From the NCBI GenBank assembly GCA_977006965.1, contig OZ345354.1, positions 2,480,001-2,544,000 of the forward strand: a DNA stretch of 64,000 nucleotides. Direction: 5' to 3'. The position numbers were made by a program, and so were the translations under genes. The notes below the pieces were generated by a model, which saw only the letters and a program-made list of their open reading frames with translations, ran no database searches and was not told the origin of the DNA. How positions within the stretch are numbered: the first letter of the stretch is position 1; the number at the start of each line of letters is the position of its first letter. The stretch is from Phymatolithon calcareum. Taxonomy: Eukaryota > Rhodophyta > Florideophyceae > Hapalidiales. Below, one piece after another: positions 1-11,169 of the stretch.

Positions 1-3000
1 AACCGGATAACGACGAGGACGCTGCAGAATTGCTCACAAATAGAAAAAGGCCAAAGCGGACATAGTTTTGTCACTCGGTCCTGTCGCTCAGATTCAAACC
101 AGTAAGATCATTGATGATAACGAGAAGACGACTAAAGAACTGTGGGAAAATATCACTCGGATCTATACCACGTCAGGCACGCAGAATATCCTCAATCTCG
201 GACACAAACACGATTCTATCCGCTTCGACGAAAGGAAGAGACGGGATGCACACATCACGAAGTTTCTGGGAATTTTCCATTAGTTAGCTACGATGGACGA
301 GGAAGTAAATGAGAAGGGAAAAGTGACCAAACTGTTTCGCACCTTACCTGAGAAGTTAGAAACTTTGCCCTTGTCTCATCCCTTACTGAGTCCAAATTCG
401 ACAACGTCAAGGAAGATGTTCAAGGGGGGATAGCTAGAACACTAAACGAAACACACACCAACCAATCTTTTCAAACGAGAAGTAGCACCGCATTCTTCAT
501 GGGTGAAGACCGTGGGTGCTGGAGAGGTCAGAGTGGAAGACCGTTCCGTCGCGAATTAAACGGAAGTGGTCAAGGAGTAAGGAATAATACCAACGGAATA
601 GGAAAACCATGTCACTACTGCGGAAAGATAGGATATTTCATCCGTTTCTGTCCCAAGAAACGTTCCAAATAAAACCAAGATCCTATAGACCTTTGAGATC
701 CAATCGAGGAAGAACTTGGGGCTACTAAAGATGCTCGCGTGACTACAGAGGACGAAGAGGTACGTACAGCCGGCAGCAATACCGAGACAACGACTTTGGA
801 CACGATCACGCACGAGACGTGTATACGTCTCTATATCGGGATCACTCGATGTGGATGACTTCAAAGGACAGGCATCAGCTAACCACGTCAGCGGCTACAT
901 TCATCCATTTTGACGCACGTTATTCGGAAATCTACACAACGGCTCTAGATTCGACGACCCGTCAGGGCCTTTCCATGCGACCAATGTTGTCTTGAGATTC
1001 GGAAGCACGCTGGAGAGGATAGACAACAAAGAGTCACACCGCTTGCTGATAGACTAAGGAGCGACGTACAAATTTTGGCATGACCTCCCCAAGTTCATAA
1101 GCTATGAACGTATCGCCAAGGAAACTGTGACCGCAGCATTCCGTACATCACACCTCTTAGGAAAGGGAGTTATCTGGATACCGCTTGACGGAGGAATGAA
1201 AGTTGAAGCATGCTATGCTCTGCAATGTCACTCACATATCCTGAATCTCTGTTATCTTGCGAAACTCTACAATATTCTCTTCGCGGATTACTTCAGACGT
1301 TACAACAGCTGTTTCATCCTGCACATGAGGACGATGAATGTAGTATACGAAGCTCCATTCATCGACGGGCTTTATGACACGGATTCAAAACCGACAACAA
1401 TTCTCGAAATTCAGCAGTAATACTGCGTTCCAACCCAGAATCCATCTCTTGGCACAACAAATCAGGTCATCCGAGCGCACAAGCGGAAAAGATGCTCGCC
1501 GAAAGTTTGCCGAGTGTTCCGCGTTTTCATTTATACACTATGAATAACTTGGAATGTATCCCATGCGTGACTGCTAAGTCGAAGCGATCACCAGTTTACC
1601 CATCTCGCATGCACACAACCCATCCGGTACAGGAGATAAATCTTGATATCTCAGGATCCTTCCTCCTTACGCTGAACAAGGAGACATTTGCAGTTCACTT
1701 CATCGACGATTTCAAAGCCAAGTCAGACATTTCGCTGCTAGTGATCTGTCCGTAGCCCTACTGAAGTACAGGGCCAGAGTCGAAAAGCAATTCGTCGAGC
1801 ACAGCGATGACGTCAAGACAATTCGACTGGATAACGCCAGCGAAAGCGTGTCCAGTGTTGTGGTACAGATCTGTCTTCGAGAAAGAATTCCCTTAGTACC
1901 TTCTCTTTCGTACGCACCCGAAAGCAGTGGAGCAGTCCACAGACTAGTCCAAGAGCACTGCGTTAGAGCCAGAGTACTAATGTTCGCAACTGAACTTCCA
2001 AAGACACTCTAGGGCGAAGCTCTTGTACACTCGAACTGGTTGCGCAAGCGCACGACATCAAGCTGTCTTGACGGAGATCAACCCGTCCTGAGGTGGCAAC
2101 CAAATGCCCAAGTAGACTTCAAGAACGTCCTTGAATTCGGATAGGTCGGGTTCGCGTTCATTCACAGATCGCCAACAGAAGCATGAAGGAATTTTATTCC
2201 AAGATCGGAGCCTGCTCGATTCGTCGGCATAGAAAAGTGACAAGCGACTCATTTGTGTGTTCATCCCGGTGTGTGGAGTCAAGTTCGTGCGCCGCAGAAC
2301 TTTTGATTCTTAAAGGACAATCACATACCACGAATATCAATACTTCTTGATGGGGTGTCACAACAAGAATCCATCGAAGCAGAAAACAACAATCCCAGTG
2401 CTGAGGCACATCGTATCCACTGCTATGCAGATTTGCATCGTAAGAACAGAAACATCGCACATCCGCTGGCTTTTGGATCAGACCGCGTACCACGATCGTT
2501 CTTAGAAGCTTGCTAAACACCAGCATTTGCATCAGCCATTAATAACGAATATGACGCCCACATAAAACAATGCACACGGTCATACAAAATACCAACACCG
2601 GAAGTGAATAGCCTGCTGTACATTTTGGTGTTCAAGGCTAAACCTCTCGACGCAGAAGAATCGCGGTACTTGTGTAAGGCAGGAGTGAACGCTCGCGGGG
2701 ATTTCCAGGAAGCGTACGTGAGCTTTTACCCCGACACGCTGTATGCTCCAGTCGCCTCGCATGAAAACATTCGATTGCTTCTCACTTTTGTGGTCAGTGA
2801 AGACCTCATCCTCTAAGGGGGCGATGTTTCCAACTGGTACCTGTGCGGGAATATTGAGATTCCCATTTCCATGAGGTACCCAACGAACTCTTCAAGAAGA
2901 GAAGAAACGCCAGGTTACGTTACCGTCTCGATAAGGCCATACACGGTGTAAAGAAAGCTAGGATCATCTGGGGATCAGTATTGCACGAATTGCTTACCAG

Positions 3001-3810
3001 TTGGGGATTCTGCATGTGAAAATTTGATGAACGACTGTACATCTTGAAGGATCAGAGCAGCTTCACTGTCATTACCGCGATAGTGGACGACATGGTATTC
3101 GCGTCTAACGACAGAAACCTACTCGACGAAGTCGAAGCCAAACTGCAAGCGACGTACGGTGTTAGATGTTTTGGGACTCTGCGTTCGTTCATCGGATGTA
3201 TGATCACACGAAGTCCGAAAATTTGAAGTTGATCAAGAGAAGTACGCAGAAACACTGCATCGGCAGTACGGACTCACAAACGGCAACCCGCCACGAACAC
3301 CGTTGCCATTAGAAGCAGATCTCATGCCTGCGTCACAGCACGATGAACTTCTAGATCGCCGGAACCAAACAGCATACAGGGCGACAATCGGGCACCGCTT
3401 GTACCTCGCAGTGCGCAAGGGAACAGACTTAGGATTCCCAGTAGGGTACTCGCCCGTAGAACTCACACTCCCACTCATCTCCATCTGATATTCGTCAAGC
3501 ATGGTCTCTGATATCTCTGCCGTAGTACTAACGTCGGCATTCACTATCGTCGCAACGGAAAACTGGATGTATCATCGCTTACTGCGGCTCTTGATGCCGA
3601 CTGGGATGTAGATATTAAGACACGGAGGACCACGACGGGATATCTTATCTGGATCCACCACTCTCCCGTCCATTGGAAAAGCCGCGGAAAAAGAGGCATC
3701 ACGTTCTAATCGGGGGAAGCTGAGTACGTCGCAATATCGACCTGCCGCCGAGAGGTCTCGTGGATGCGCAAACTGTACTGGGAGATGGGCCACAAAACAC
3801 CCTGGTCCGA
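1..3810 (+). pseudogene. Ty1/copia retrotransposon Gag-Pol, degenerate, 5' end outside the window
   Basis: Domains appear in copia order across all three forward frames, broken by many stops and shifts. There is a zinc knuckle at 610-651, where the usual His of CX2CX4HX4C is Tyr. A GAG-pre-integrase motif (WHNKSGHPS, near 1444) is followed by CIPC near 1555. An integrase-core fragment reads HFIDDFKAKSD near 1700. Reverse transcriptase around 2940-3230 still has VDDM (GAC GAC at 3086-3091). The RNase H end (TTTGYLIW, then SGEAEYVAIS after an in-frame TAA) lies at 3590-3800. In intact elements this polyprotein makes the capsid, protease, integrase and RT-RNase H for copy-and-paste transposition. 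The order INT before RT identifies copia rather than gypsy. The coding part runs straight into the 3' LTR at 3811. Dead copy; the family call is secure. Confidence 0.9.
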
Positions 3811-4227
3811 TGTGGCGTTCAGCGCCACTATCCTACCCTCCATTTCATAAAAGACTAGCTCCCTTCAAATTGTCATTACAGCTTGCATTTTCAGCAAGCC
3901 CTTACAGATAGTATTACAGTCATTACAGTGTCGTAGGTTTCGATGCGTACTTACATCATGAAGGATCACCAAGGACAACCCCTAAAACCACTGCTTACAG
4001 ATTACAGTGCTTATAGTGTAAGCATCACAGTGCGGCGCTTGCGGCGGGCTAGAAAAGCCGCTTCGCGGCTTCCAGAATCTTCCGTTGATCCATTTCTCAT
4101 ACTGCAAAGTCATCCTTGATCCAATTCTTTTTCTATAAAGGTCGCCGCTTCGCGGCACCCTCGGCGTTTTGCCAGGGAACAACCCGACCACAGTCCGTGT
4201 GCCAACTTGTGCGTTTCAAACCCCACA
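3811..4227 (+). mobile_element. 3' LTR of the copia element
   Basis: It begins TGTGGCG and ends CCCACA, immediately after the RNase H reading frame. Both ends match, in reverse complement, the solo LTR at 12041-12247, which fixes the boundaries. It is about 210 bp longer than that copy because of an internal stretch (about 3900-4135) absent there. A TATA-like TATAAAG at 4134-4140 precedes a GC-rich block with the small hairpin GCCGCTTCGCGGC, the likely transcription start region. Confidence 0.8.
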
Positions 4228-5069
4228 TGCGAGCGCAAGATGTTTAGACCGAAAAATATCCTTGTCGTCAGCACCACCGCTGGAACGCTCGCATCCAAAA
4301 CGCACAGCACAGCCCGAACCAAGCACATCTGAGACACCATCGCGTTCCAGAACGTATCACCTGGGGTCGGGGTGATCAGCATAGAGCACGTCAGAACAAA
4401 TGACCAACCAGCCAATATGCTGCCGAAAGTGAGGACGCTTGCGACTTTGCAGGACATGTTGCACATTTGGAACAGGAGCTCGTAACCTCCATCGACATCA
4501 TTCGCGCTCCATCGCAGCCATCATGTCCAACTTCTTCGTCATACAACCTTATCGGTATGACATAATTTCCGCTCCATAATCCGGCACGCCGAACAGGAAC
4601 ACAGAGATGTTAGCGTCTTTTCCACCACGCTGCCACCAGACCACCGGAACACTCCAAATTCGTCTCCACTGCTGCCGCCACACCCAAAAAAAGGTTGGCA
4701 CCCCACCGCCGCCTCAGCACTTAACATCTTTGACCACGCCGCCGCACACCGCCTCTAAATTGTGGGTGCAATGCTGCTGTTCGCCAGGCAACCGAAAAGA
4801 AACCCACCTTGACGGAAATTTAGGATCGTTGGGAAGACGTGCAGTCCACGGAAATGTCGCAGATTCTATGCTGCGGAATCTTGGAAATTATTTGGAATTT
4901 GCTGCCGTTTTACGAAATTGATTGATAAATGTGATTATTGATTGTATATGCTGATGCTTAAAATTTGATTGTTATTCTGAATAATTGATATGTGCTGCTG
5001 CTGAATATTGATGCTGATGTTTGATGACCTCATTTTGATAATCGAAAGAAAATATTGCGTGTGCCATCG
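4228..5069. other. No gene recognised
   Basis: Only short unconvincing ORFs are present. A hydrophobic minus-strand frame at 4230-4466 has no recognisable motif and continues into the LTR. The last 150 bp are AT-rich with TGATG/TTGAT runs. Confidence 0.5.
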
Positions 5070-5185
5070 TCGGGCCCTCATAAGCATCGAACTGACGCCC
5101 GCCCTTCCCCAAGGTTTTTGCGTAGTCATCCCGCGATCTCGCCCTTGCTCGCGGTAAACCACTGAGCTAAACCATTCCTGGATGG
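5070..5185 (-). repeat. tRNA-like or SINE-like sequence
   Basis: The minus strand carries an A-box-like TAGCTCAGTGG (5159-5169) and a B-box-like AGTTCGATGCT (5083-5093), the two internal RNA polymerase III promoter elements. They lie about 65 nt apart, too far for a plain tRNA. The expected acceptor stem does not pair. A tRNA-derived SINE head or a decayed tRNA gene is more likely than a working tRNA. Confidence 0.35.
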
Positions 5186-6541
5186 GTTCATCGACAGCTA
5201 CGGTAGCAGATGTTCGGAATATTGAATTTAGTCTCGACACTCCCGAGCGGGACATTCTGCTGTGTTTTTTCAGGTTGCCGCTGTTATGACTGCCAACATC
5301 TTAATATCTTTCGCTACAATGAGCCAACGCCAGTCGCAGATGGTATCTCAGAATGCTGTGCTCGCGCTCATGACTTTCGTCAAGAGATGCAGTTCAACTT
5401 TTGCGAAGCCCGAGGTCAGGGTGACGAAAAGAAGCAAAGATGGTTTGTGGCAGAGCGATTTGAAGACAGTGGGGCTCGTACAGGTCCGTAGTCGCCTAGA
5501 GTACAAGCTTCCCAGTCAGCTGGTTGACAGCTCTGCTGGCTGGGGGATCACTTGGGTAAAACGCGTGGAACCAGGTACGGGGTTCGAAGTAGCCCTACGG
5601 CGCGAAGAGCCGAGGGTGAAGCGTGCGAGCCCGATCCGGGGAATGTTCGAATAGCGGCGCGTAAGCCCGGGGACCGGTGGCTACAGTAAATGTTCCTGCA
5701 AAGGTTAACCCGAGCCGAAGAAGGATGAACGCAAAATCACTACAGCCCAACTTCGTGACATACTTCCCTCAGGGGGAACCGAAATTCCGAAAAACAAGGT
5801 TTCGATCACGAGCACTATCATACTGTAAGCCTAAAGTATACGCAGAATGTTACCCTCTCAATATGGGGAAACCCCAGATTGGGATAGAATATGATATCTC
5901 CGAACGGAACCACTGCCAAGAGCAGGGTGAAGCCTGGCCAATCAGCGACAGACCTGAAATCCCGTGCCGGGTACCATGCACTACAAGAGCGTCCAGAAAA
6001 GGGCCATTATACCGGGCCCAGTACGAAAGATTACCTTAAATACCGGTTCCCTAGGCCTCTCTGCTCTGTCTGACTACTGAAGACTCCTCAACTGTTCGAG
6101 GAATTGGTGTTCTTCAAAATGAATCGTCGATTCTGGAATGCGAGGCTAGTAAACGAAGCTATTAGCTGCGCATTTTGAGCGGGAGAAAGACGGAATGGAC
6201 GCTCATGAGCTCGTTGGAAAGCTTGAAGGCGAGAAAATTGCGTAACTTACTCAATACTCAATGGAAACGATAGATTTATGAGATTATATTGACAAACCGA
6301 TTGCTTCGGCTTTCCTATTGCAATGCCATATTGGAGTCTGCATTCCAATTGCAATACCAATTGCAACCAGTAACGAAGAGCAATAAAATTTTTCAAGTGC
6401 TCTGTTTGATGCAATAGTCTCCAATAGAATTGGATCCAAGTGTCCTTTAGACACTCTTCGACTTTTCTTTGCGTCAAATCGTTACATCAGAAGCTATCAT
6501 ACTTCCAGAAGAGCATCTCGAACAGTGATGGCCAAAGTAAT
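5186..6541. other. No gene recognised
   Basis: ORFs of 120-130 codons at 5262-5654 and 5677-6039 lack any recognised domain and are rich in Arg, Pro and Cys, as random GC-rich frames are. From 6290 to 6370 there is an AT-rich stretch with repeated CCAATTGCAA-type words, similar to the subterminal sequence of the hAT element at 56.7 kb. Confidence 0.4.
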
Positions 6542-6608
6542 GGGGGAAATTGTAGGTTTTTATTTTAGAAGCCCTCAACGCCGGTATTCACCAACACCAG
6601 AGCAGCTT
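6542..6608 (+). repeat. Truncated copy of the repeat found at 26.2 kb and 60 kb
   Basis: It shares the start GGGGGAAATTGTA and the following 55 bp with the copies at 59962-60271 (+) and 26224-26532 (-), then diverges. Confidence 0.75.
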
Positions 6609-6678
6609 CCCGTTCATACGCAGGCAACTGGCGGTTCAGTACGCCTTTGGAAGATTCATCTAAGTGTCTACCACACTG

Positions 6679-6855
6679 ATGGCAGATAGATTCGGAAAGA
6701 AAGTCAGACAGCACATGGAGACCCTGGATCGCAACTTGTCAGTCTATGACCTCAAGGAAGACGACAGAGCGGCAACTGAGAAGGCATTAAATGAACTTTT
6801 GCTCTTCAGCAAAAGCATCATCGAGAGTATGCAGCATGAAGAAGACCTGTACTGA
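6679..6855 (+). pseudogene. Small helical ORF, related to the ones at 7.1 and 7.9 kb
   Basis: A 58-codon ORF beginning ATGGCAGAT, charged and helix-forming. Its C-terminal part (ALNELLLFSKSIIESMQ) resembles the frame at 7862-8086 (VLEELQLFSRTLKECIQ) and more weakly the one at 7077-7274. It may be a fragment of a local multi-copy gene or transposon ORF. No function can be assigned. Confidence 0.25.
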
Positions 6856-6976
6856 AAGAACAAGCGACGCCTCGAAACTGTTACGAAGAGCAATTAAAAC
6901 AACCGAAAACATGCTAGGGTCCCAGATAGAATGCCAGACATAAGAGTAGAGCCGCCCTATCGAGGGCAGCACCTGA

Positions 6977-7020
6977 GGAGCCCTACCCGTATATTCGTAT
7001 GACTGCGGGGCTTTAAAAAA
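6977..7020 (+). repeat. Dispersed short repeat, diverged copy
   Basis: It resembles 56281-56330 (+) and, inverted, 33988-34040 and 7791-7825. The shared core reads roughly GCCCATATCTTC, then GTCTGTGGGGCTTTTAA. Confidence 0.45.
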
Positions 7021-7076
7021 TTGCAATAAAAAAGCTTCCCGTTCATACTGCCATCTCATTACCCAATCAGATCACT

Positions 7077-7274
7077 TTACACTATCATTTCTTGTAACAT
7101 ATGGATTTCCGAGGCCAAAAGTTTGTCAATCGCCGTTTTCGTCCCTTTTTCCCAAGATTCTTCTGCTCTTGGACTTGTTAAATTTCGTTGTAGAGTTTTC
7201 AGATTCTCTTCCGCGACCTCGTTGAAATGTTCAATGTACGACTCTGCTCTTCGTGGTGGGAAGCCCTCGGCCAA
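7077..7274 (-). pseudogene. Small helical ORF remnant
   Basis: A 65-codon open frame without a good ATG; its first codon is TTG. It is rich in Glu, Lys and Leu (NEVAEENLKTLQRNL, then AIDKLLASEIHMLQEMI). It is similar in pattern to the ORF at 6679-6855, on the opposite strand. It is probably part of a duplicated, decayed unit. Confidence 0.2.
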
Positions 7275-7861
7275 AGTAATGGGTGAACTGCGCTATTGCG
7301 GTTCCCGCTAGAAACGATCATAATCCGCATTCTGGCGAGCCGGGCAAGTTGTCGACGTCCAGCGAATTGTCATGCACACCTAGTGACTCATGGCACCCAG
7401 TGCCACAAAGTAGATTCGAGTGCTCTTATTGTGGGACAGTAGTACGCCCATCCAACTGAAGGTAGAGCGGCTCTTGCAAAAAGGCGCACCCGAATGACAG
7501 GAATTGCAGAGACATTTGCCCGAAGAGCGACTGGAAAATATATATATGTGATGGTAAACGTGCGCCGCATGGGCATTGGGCACGTTTGCGTGGATAGCCA
7601 CAATGGCGGGAATGGCGATGTCGCCTGCGCAGACTACATACAAAACCGACCTCATCGAAACCCATTCTTGAACTAAGAAGACTAAAATGACTTGTCAGTC
7701 GACGAAGGTTCTCTGATCCTACTGGCAATGACGATCTAAATGATTGAAAATCCCCTTTAAGTGCTTTCCCAACGACTTCTTTATCCAAGTTACTTAAAAG
7801 TCCCACAGACTTCAGAACTTAAGGACAAGGTTTCCTCAGTTGCTACCTTCATTTGCGTAGC

Positions 7862-8086
7862 TCAAGAAACCGCATCGCAAGAAGGGCAGACTGAAAAACT
7901 TAGGATCTCTAATAATCCCATCTCACTTGTGGAACTCCCGTATAGTCGTAAACTCAATTGTTCGCACCTGGGATTCAGTATAGGCATTTTTTTCTGAATG
8001 CACTCTTTGAGGGTCCTGCTGAATAGCTGAAGCTCCTCCAGAACGTTTTCTGTGCCCAGTCCGTTTTCTGCTTCAAGTTTTTCCAC
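7862..8086 (-). pseudogene. Small helical ORF remnant
   Basis: An open frame whose first 45 residues (ENVLEELQLFSRTLKECIQKK) match the C-terminal helix of the ORF at 6679-6855. The rest is unrelated sequence. It has no ATG start and no recognised domain. It lies between a dispersed-repeat copy (7791-7825) and the LINE fragment. Confidence 0.2.
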
Positions 8087-8199
8087 GACTGCTCTCCTAG
8101 GCCTTTGCGATGGGGCTCAAGGCCCGTCATTTCACTGCAGAAGAAAGTCGGGGATATTTGATGATTTTATTCTGAGAGCTCCCAAAGCCTCACCTTGGA

Positions 8200-9110
8200 G
8201 TAACGGGGCATCTCTTGCTATATTCTCTAAGCTAAAGTCCTCTGCCTACTCAACACGTTCTTGATTCGTAATTCTCTCCCAACAAGAGCTCCTGTGAGTC
8301 TCTTGCACTCAAACTCAATTTCTGTTCTCATCTTCGACGACGCTAGAGTACATTGTAAGACGACTAGTTCGATCACCGCGGTAATCCCGCAGAAGGCACC
8401 CAATACTGATTTTCTCCAAAGAGGTGCACTGTTCAATGTCAACCTTAGGCACCTTAAACGTGCTGTTCTTTCTCCTCTGTAATGGATCCCTGGTTGCTTG
8501 CCTTCAGTAGGAATCTTCATTGATCTGCCTTCTTCTTCCTTCTCCCATACCTTAATTATTTCTTCTCTACTCCTCTTCTTCGTGACAGATCCCTCCTGGG
8601 TTTTCTGAAGGGCTTGTCGCAAGTCTTCATAAATCTTGAGATATTCAATATCCTTCATTGCTTCCTTCATGTACTCATCTCTTCCAAAGTACTCTTCTGT
8701 TTCTTCAGGGCGCTTTTTGTATCTTACCAGGCTTAATGCAAACCTTTCTGCTTGATGACGTCTCCTCATCTTTGGTGGTCCCAGTCTGCACAGAAGTCGC
8801 ATTCGGTCCTGGGGCTGTTCGGCATGTTTTCCGAGAACATTCTTGTAGAACGAGCCCTCCGTAGACTCGATTGCCGAGAGCAATCGATTTGTCATTGGAG
8901 TCACGTGTAGCGCATACTCCCATTTCGGGATAATTAGCGACTTAAGGATCCTGATACATGTCTCCGGTCTGAATGCTCGAACATTCACTCCAAGCTCCCG
9001 AAGCTTATGTATACATCCTGCAGCATTTCGAACTCTTGCTATGGCCGTGTCATCCGTAACACCCTTGTTATTCATACTTACCCCAAGATACGAGAGTCTG
9101 CAGGCTTGAT
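8200..9110 (-). pseudogene. Non-LTR retrotransposon (LINE) ORF2, C-terminal part
   Basis: A continuous frame of 282 codons (9075-8227) begins inside the end of a reverse transcriptase domain. The motif SYLGVSMNNKGV, close to 9110, corresponds to AEYLGVTINENGI in the LINE at 20.6 kb. It is followed by the usual LINE thumb and tail region (IIPKWEYALHVTP; a Lys/Glu-rich segment). The last 60 residues match another fragment at 34736-34970. The catalytic part of RT is missing, so the copy is 5'-truncated or deleted. Unlike most elements here, the remaining frame is unbroken. Confidence 0.75.
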
Positions 9111-10424
9111 GCAGTTCTCGTAGAAGAAATTCGGTTCAATATGGAATAGTCATTGGAGCGGCGCCTGCTTCCTCGGGTGGTGCTGCAATGCCTCAGACCA
9201 ACGCCAGAATCAATCGCTGTTGACGTAGCTGGACAAGACGTGAGAGCCGCATTCTAACTCACTAACGATAGGATTGAATAGAAGAAACTTGGACTCTTGT
9301 TTACCTGCTAGCCCCACTACGGGAAAAAGAAAAATGAATGAATGAATGCCGAGATTAACACATCAGGATGTATCGCTATATCGAACTCGATAACTCATTT
9401 GAGAATTGATTTCGATACGTTTGACACGATTGCGAGTCGCGCTCGCAATCGAAGCAGCTCGATTACAGATAGGAGCGTTCGCTCGCAAACGGGCGCATAT
9501 GACATTTCTTGAAGTGCTAGAAATTGAGGAATCGTGAAGTTGTCAATAGTTTCGTTATGTTCATGGAGCAATTTTCGCTGACACTAAAGAAACCGCTTTG
9601 CTAACGCTCTCGGCACAAGACATAACAAGTTCAATGCATGCTTTGCAGCTACATCTACATCAGCGGTCACACTCGACTATGCGGCCACCCCCGTGAACGA
9701 ATGCATCCAGATATTCACATACACTCAACGTGCCCTGTCGGTAACAAACATGCAATCCTTAAGCGATTGTTGGCAAAGATGGAGACATGTGAGACTGTTC
9801 TGCGCAGCGGGTATCCGACAATATCCCGACACGCATTCTCTGAACAATAGTCCAGTAATCATGTGAAGTGATAAGATCCTCATCGCGCAGTCCTACATAA
9901 GCACTACTTTGGATTAGCTCCAGTAAACTGAAGCATGCATTTCCATGACAGCTCAGATTTACCAACGTTCAGAGCAACCAAACGAGCACTCTGAACCAGG
10001 TAACAGGGGGAAGTACCCAAGAACGTATACTACTGCACGTTTCTTCGACAAAAATGGCCCAAGAATTATGCGTTCCGAAAAAATAATGAAGTTTGGGTGG
10101 AACATTCGATTCTTCTACTAGAAATTAAAATATAACCAATCACAAGACCACAACAAGCCGGGTCAACTCTGCAGACTTCTGCCTTTACGTTATTCTAGTT
10201 GAACTTTCTCAATATTTACGCAACAGGCATACATTTATTTTTCTATTGTGCGTCCTGTGTACGCGATTACAGGATATCTCTCCGCGGTGAGAAACGAAAG
10301 CGACTAGAGTACATACTCTAGACGCTTTCACGTTCGAATCGAAAGTAAAGTCATGTGTCCAATTCTCAATATGGAAGGCGTTATTGCGGCGACAATTGCA
10401 GTGCTATTCCGAATGGACGCATAT
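9111..10424. other. No gene recognised
   Basis: It contains a short (AATG)n run near 9331-9350, a small hairpin GATTGCGAG/CTCGCAATC near 9428-9450, and AT-rich unique sequence. No ORF has a recognisable domain. Confidence 0.5.
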
Positions 10425-10606
10425 TTTCAGTGTCACTATTTCTCGCGCCTGTGTCACTAATCGCAAAAATGACATTTCAGTGTCACTATTTTGAAGGATG
10501 ACACGTCAGTATCACTAATCTGAAAAACAATGCGTAGGTGTCACTATTTTCCAAAAATGGCAACTTAGTGTCATTAATCTTCCCAACGGTTCGACTGTGT
10601 CAATAA
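10425..10606 (+). repeat. Degenerate tandem array of TGTCACTAA-type units
   Basis: About seven units of roughly 20-35 bp share CAGTGTCACTATTTT or CAGTATCACTAATCT. A similar array on the opposite strand lies at 22459-22585. Such arrays are common as subterminal repeats of DNA transposons. Confidence 0.7.
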
Positions 10607-10998
10607 ATATTACAGAAAACACAAGTAAAGTACAATTTTCGGGACATAGTTATTGAAAAGTTTTTTCATCTAGTCAAAATTTGGCAAGGAGTAATACGCC
10701 TTACCCAGTCCAAGATTGCATGTTCCAGGTATTGTGCACAAGATTTTCGGAATCTATATTATGCGCATCTGGTGGTATGATGTAATTTATATTAAATATA
10801 AATTTTGTAACGGTCTAATCACAACAAAGTTTGAATGGCCCATATGATAACTTGGATGAACTGAGCCAAAAAGAATGTTTCAAACTTTTGCATTAGTGTT
10901 CTGTGGTCAATGGCGAAGCTCTCGCAAAACTGCGGACATGATTATTGGCTCTGGACAGTCAATTAAATCTACTATGGAGCAGAGCATTCCCGAGGAGA
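10607..10998. other. No gene recognised
   Basis: AT-rich sequence upstream of the piggyBac-like element. Nothing coding is seen. Confidence 0.5.
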
Positions 10999-11169
10999 AC
11001 TAGTGTCTATGTGCTGAACGTCCTCAATTGAGGAGCGATTCAAAAGCCCAAAAACGTTTGTAAAAAGAATGCGAAGCAGTTTGTTGGCGCCAGATTCGGA
11101 CTCGTGTTCTGGGTGAGGAGTACTCCAACTAGTACCTTATAAGACTTTCGTTCTTCGCTAACAACAAAA

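Noticed and set aside
4230-4466. Hydrophobic minus-strand frame as a membrane protein gene
   Set aside because: It runs into the copia LTR, lacks motifs, and the opposite strand is also open.
5677-6039. 120-codon ORF as a gene
   Set aside because: No domain, no support from neighbours, and overlapping frames are equally open. Composition follows the local GC-rich sequence.
10425-10606. CRISPR-like array of repeated units
   Set aside because: Units are degenerate, spacing is irregular and similar in sequence throughout, and the genome is eukaryotic. It is a transposon-type tandem repeat.
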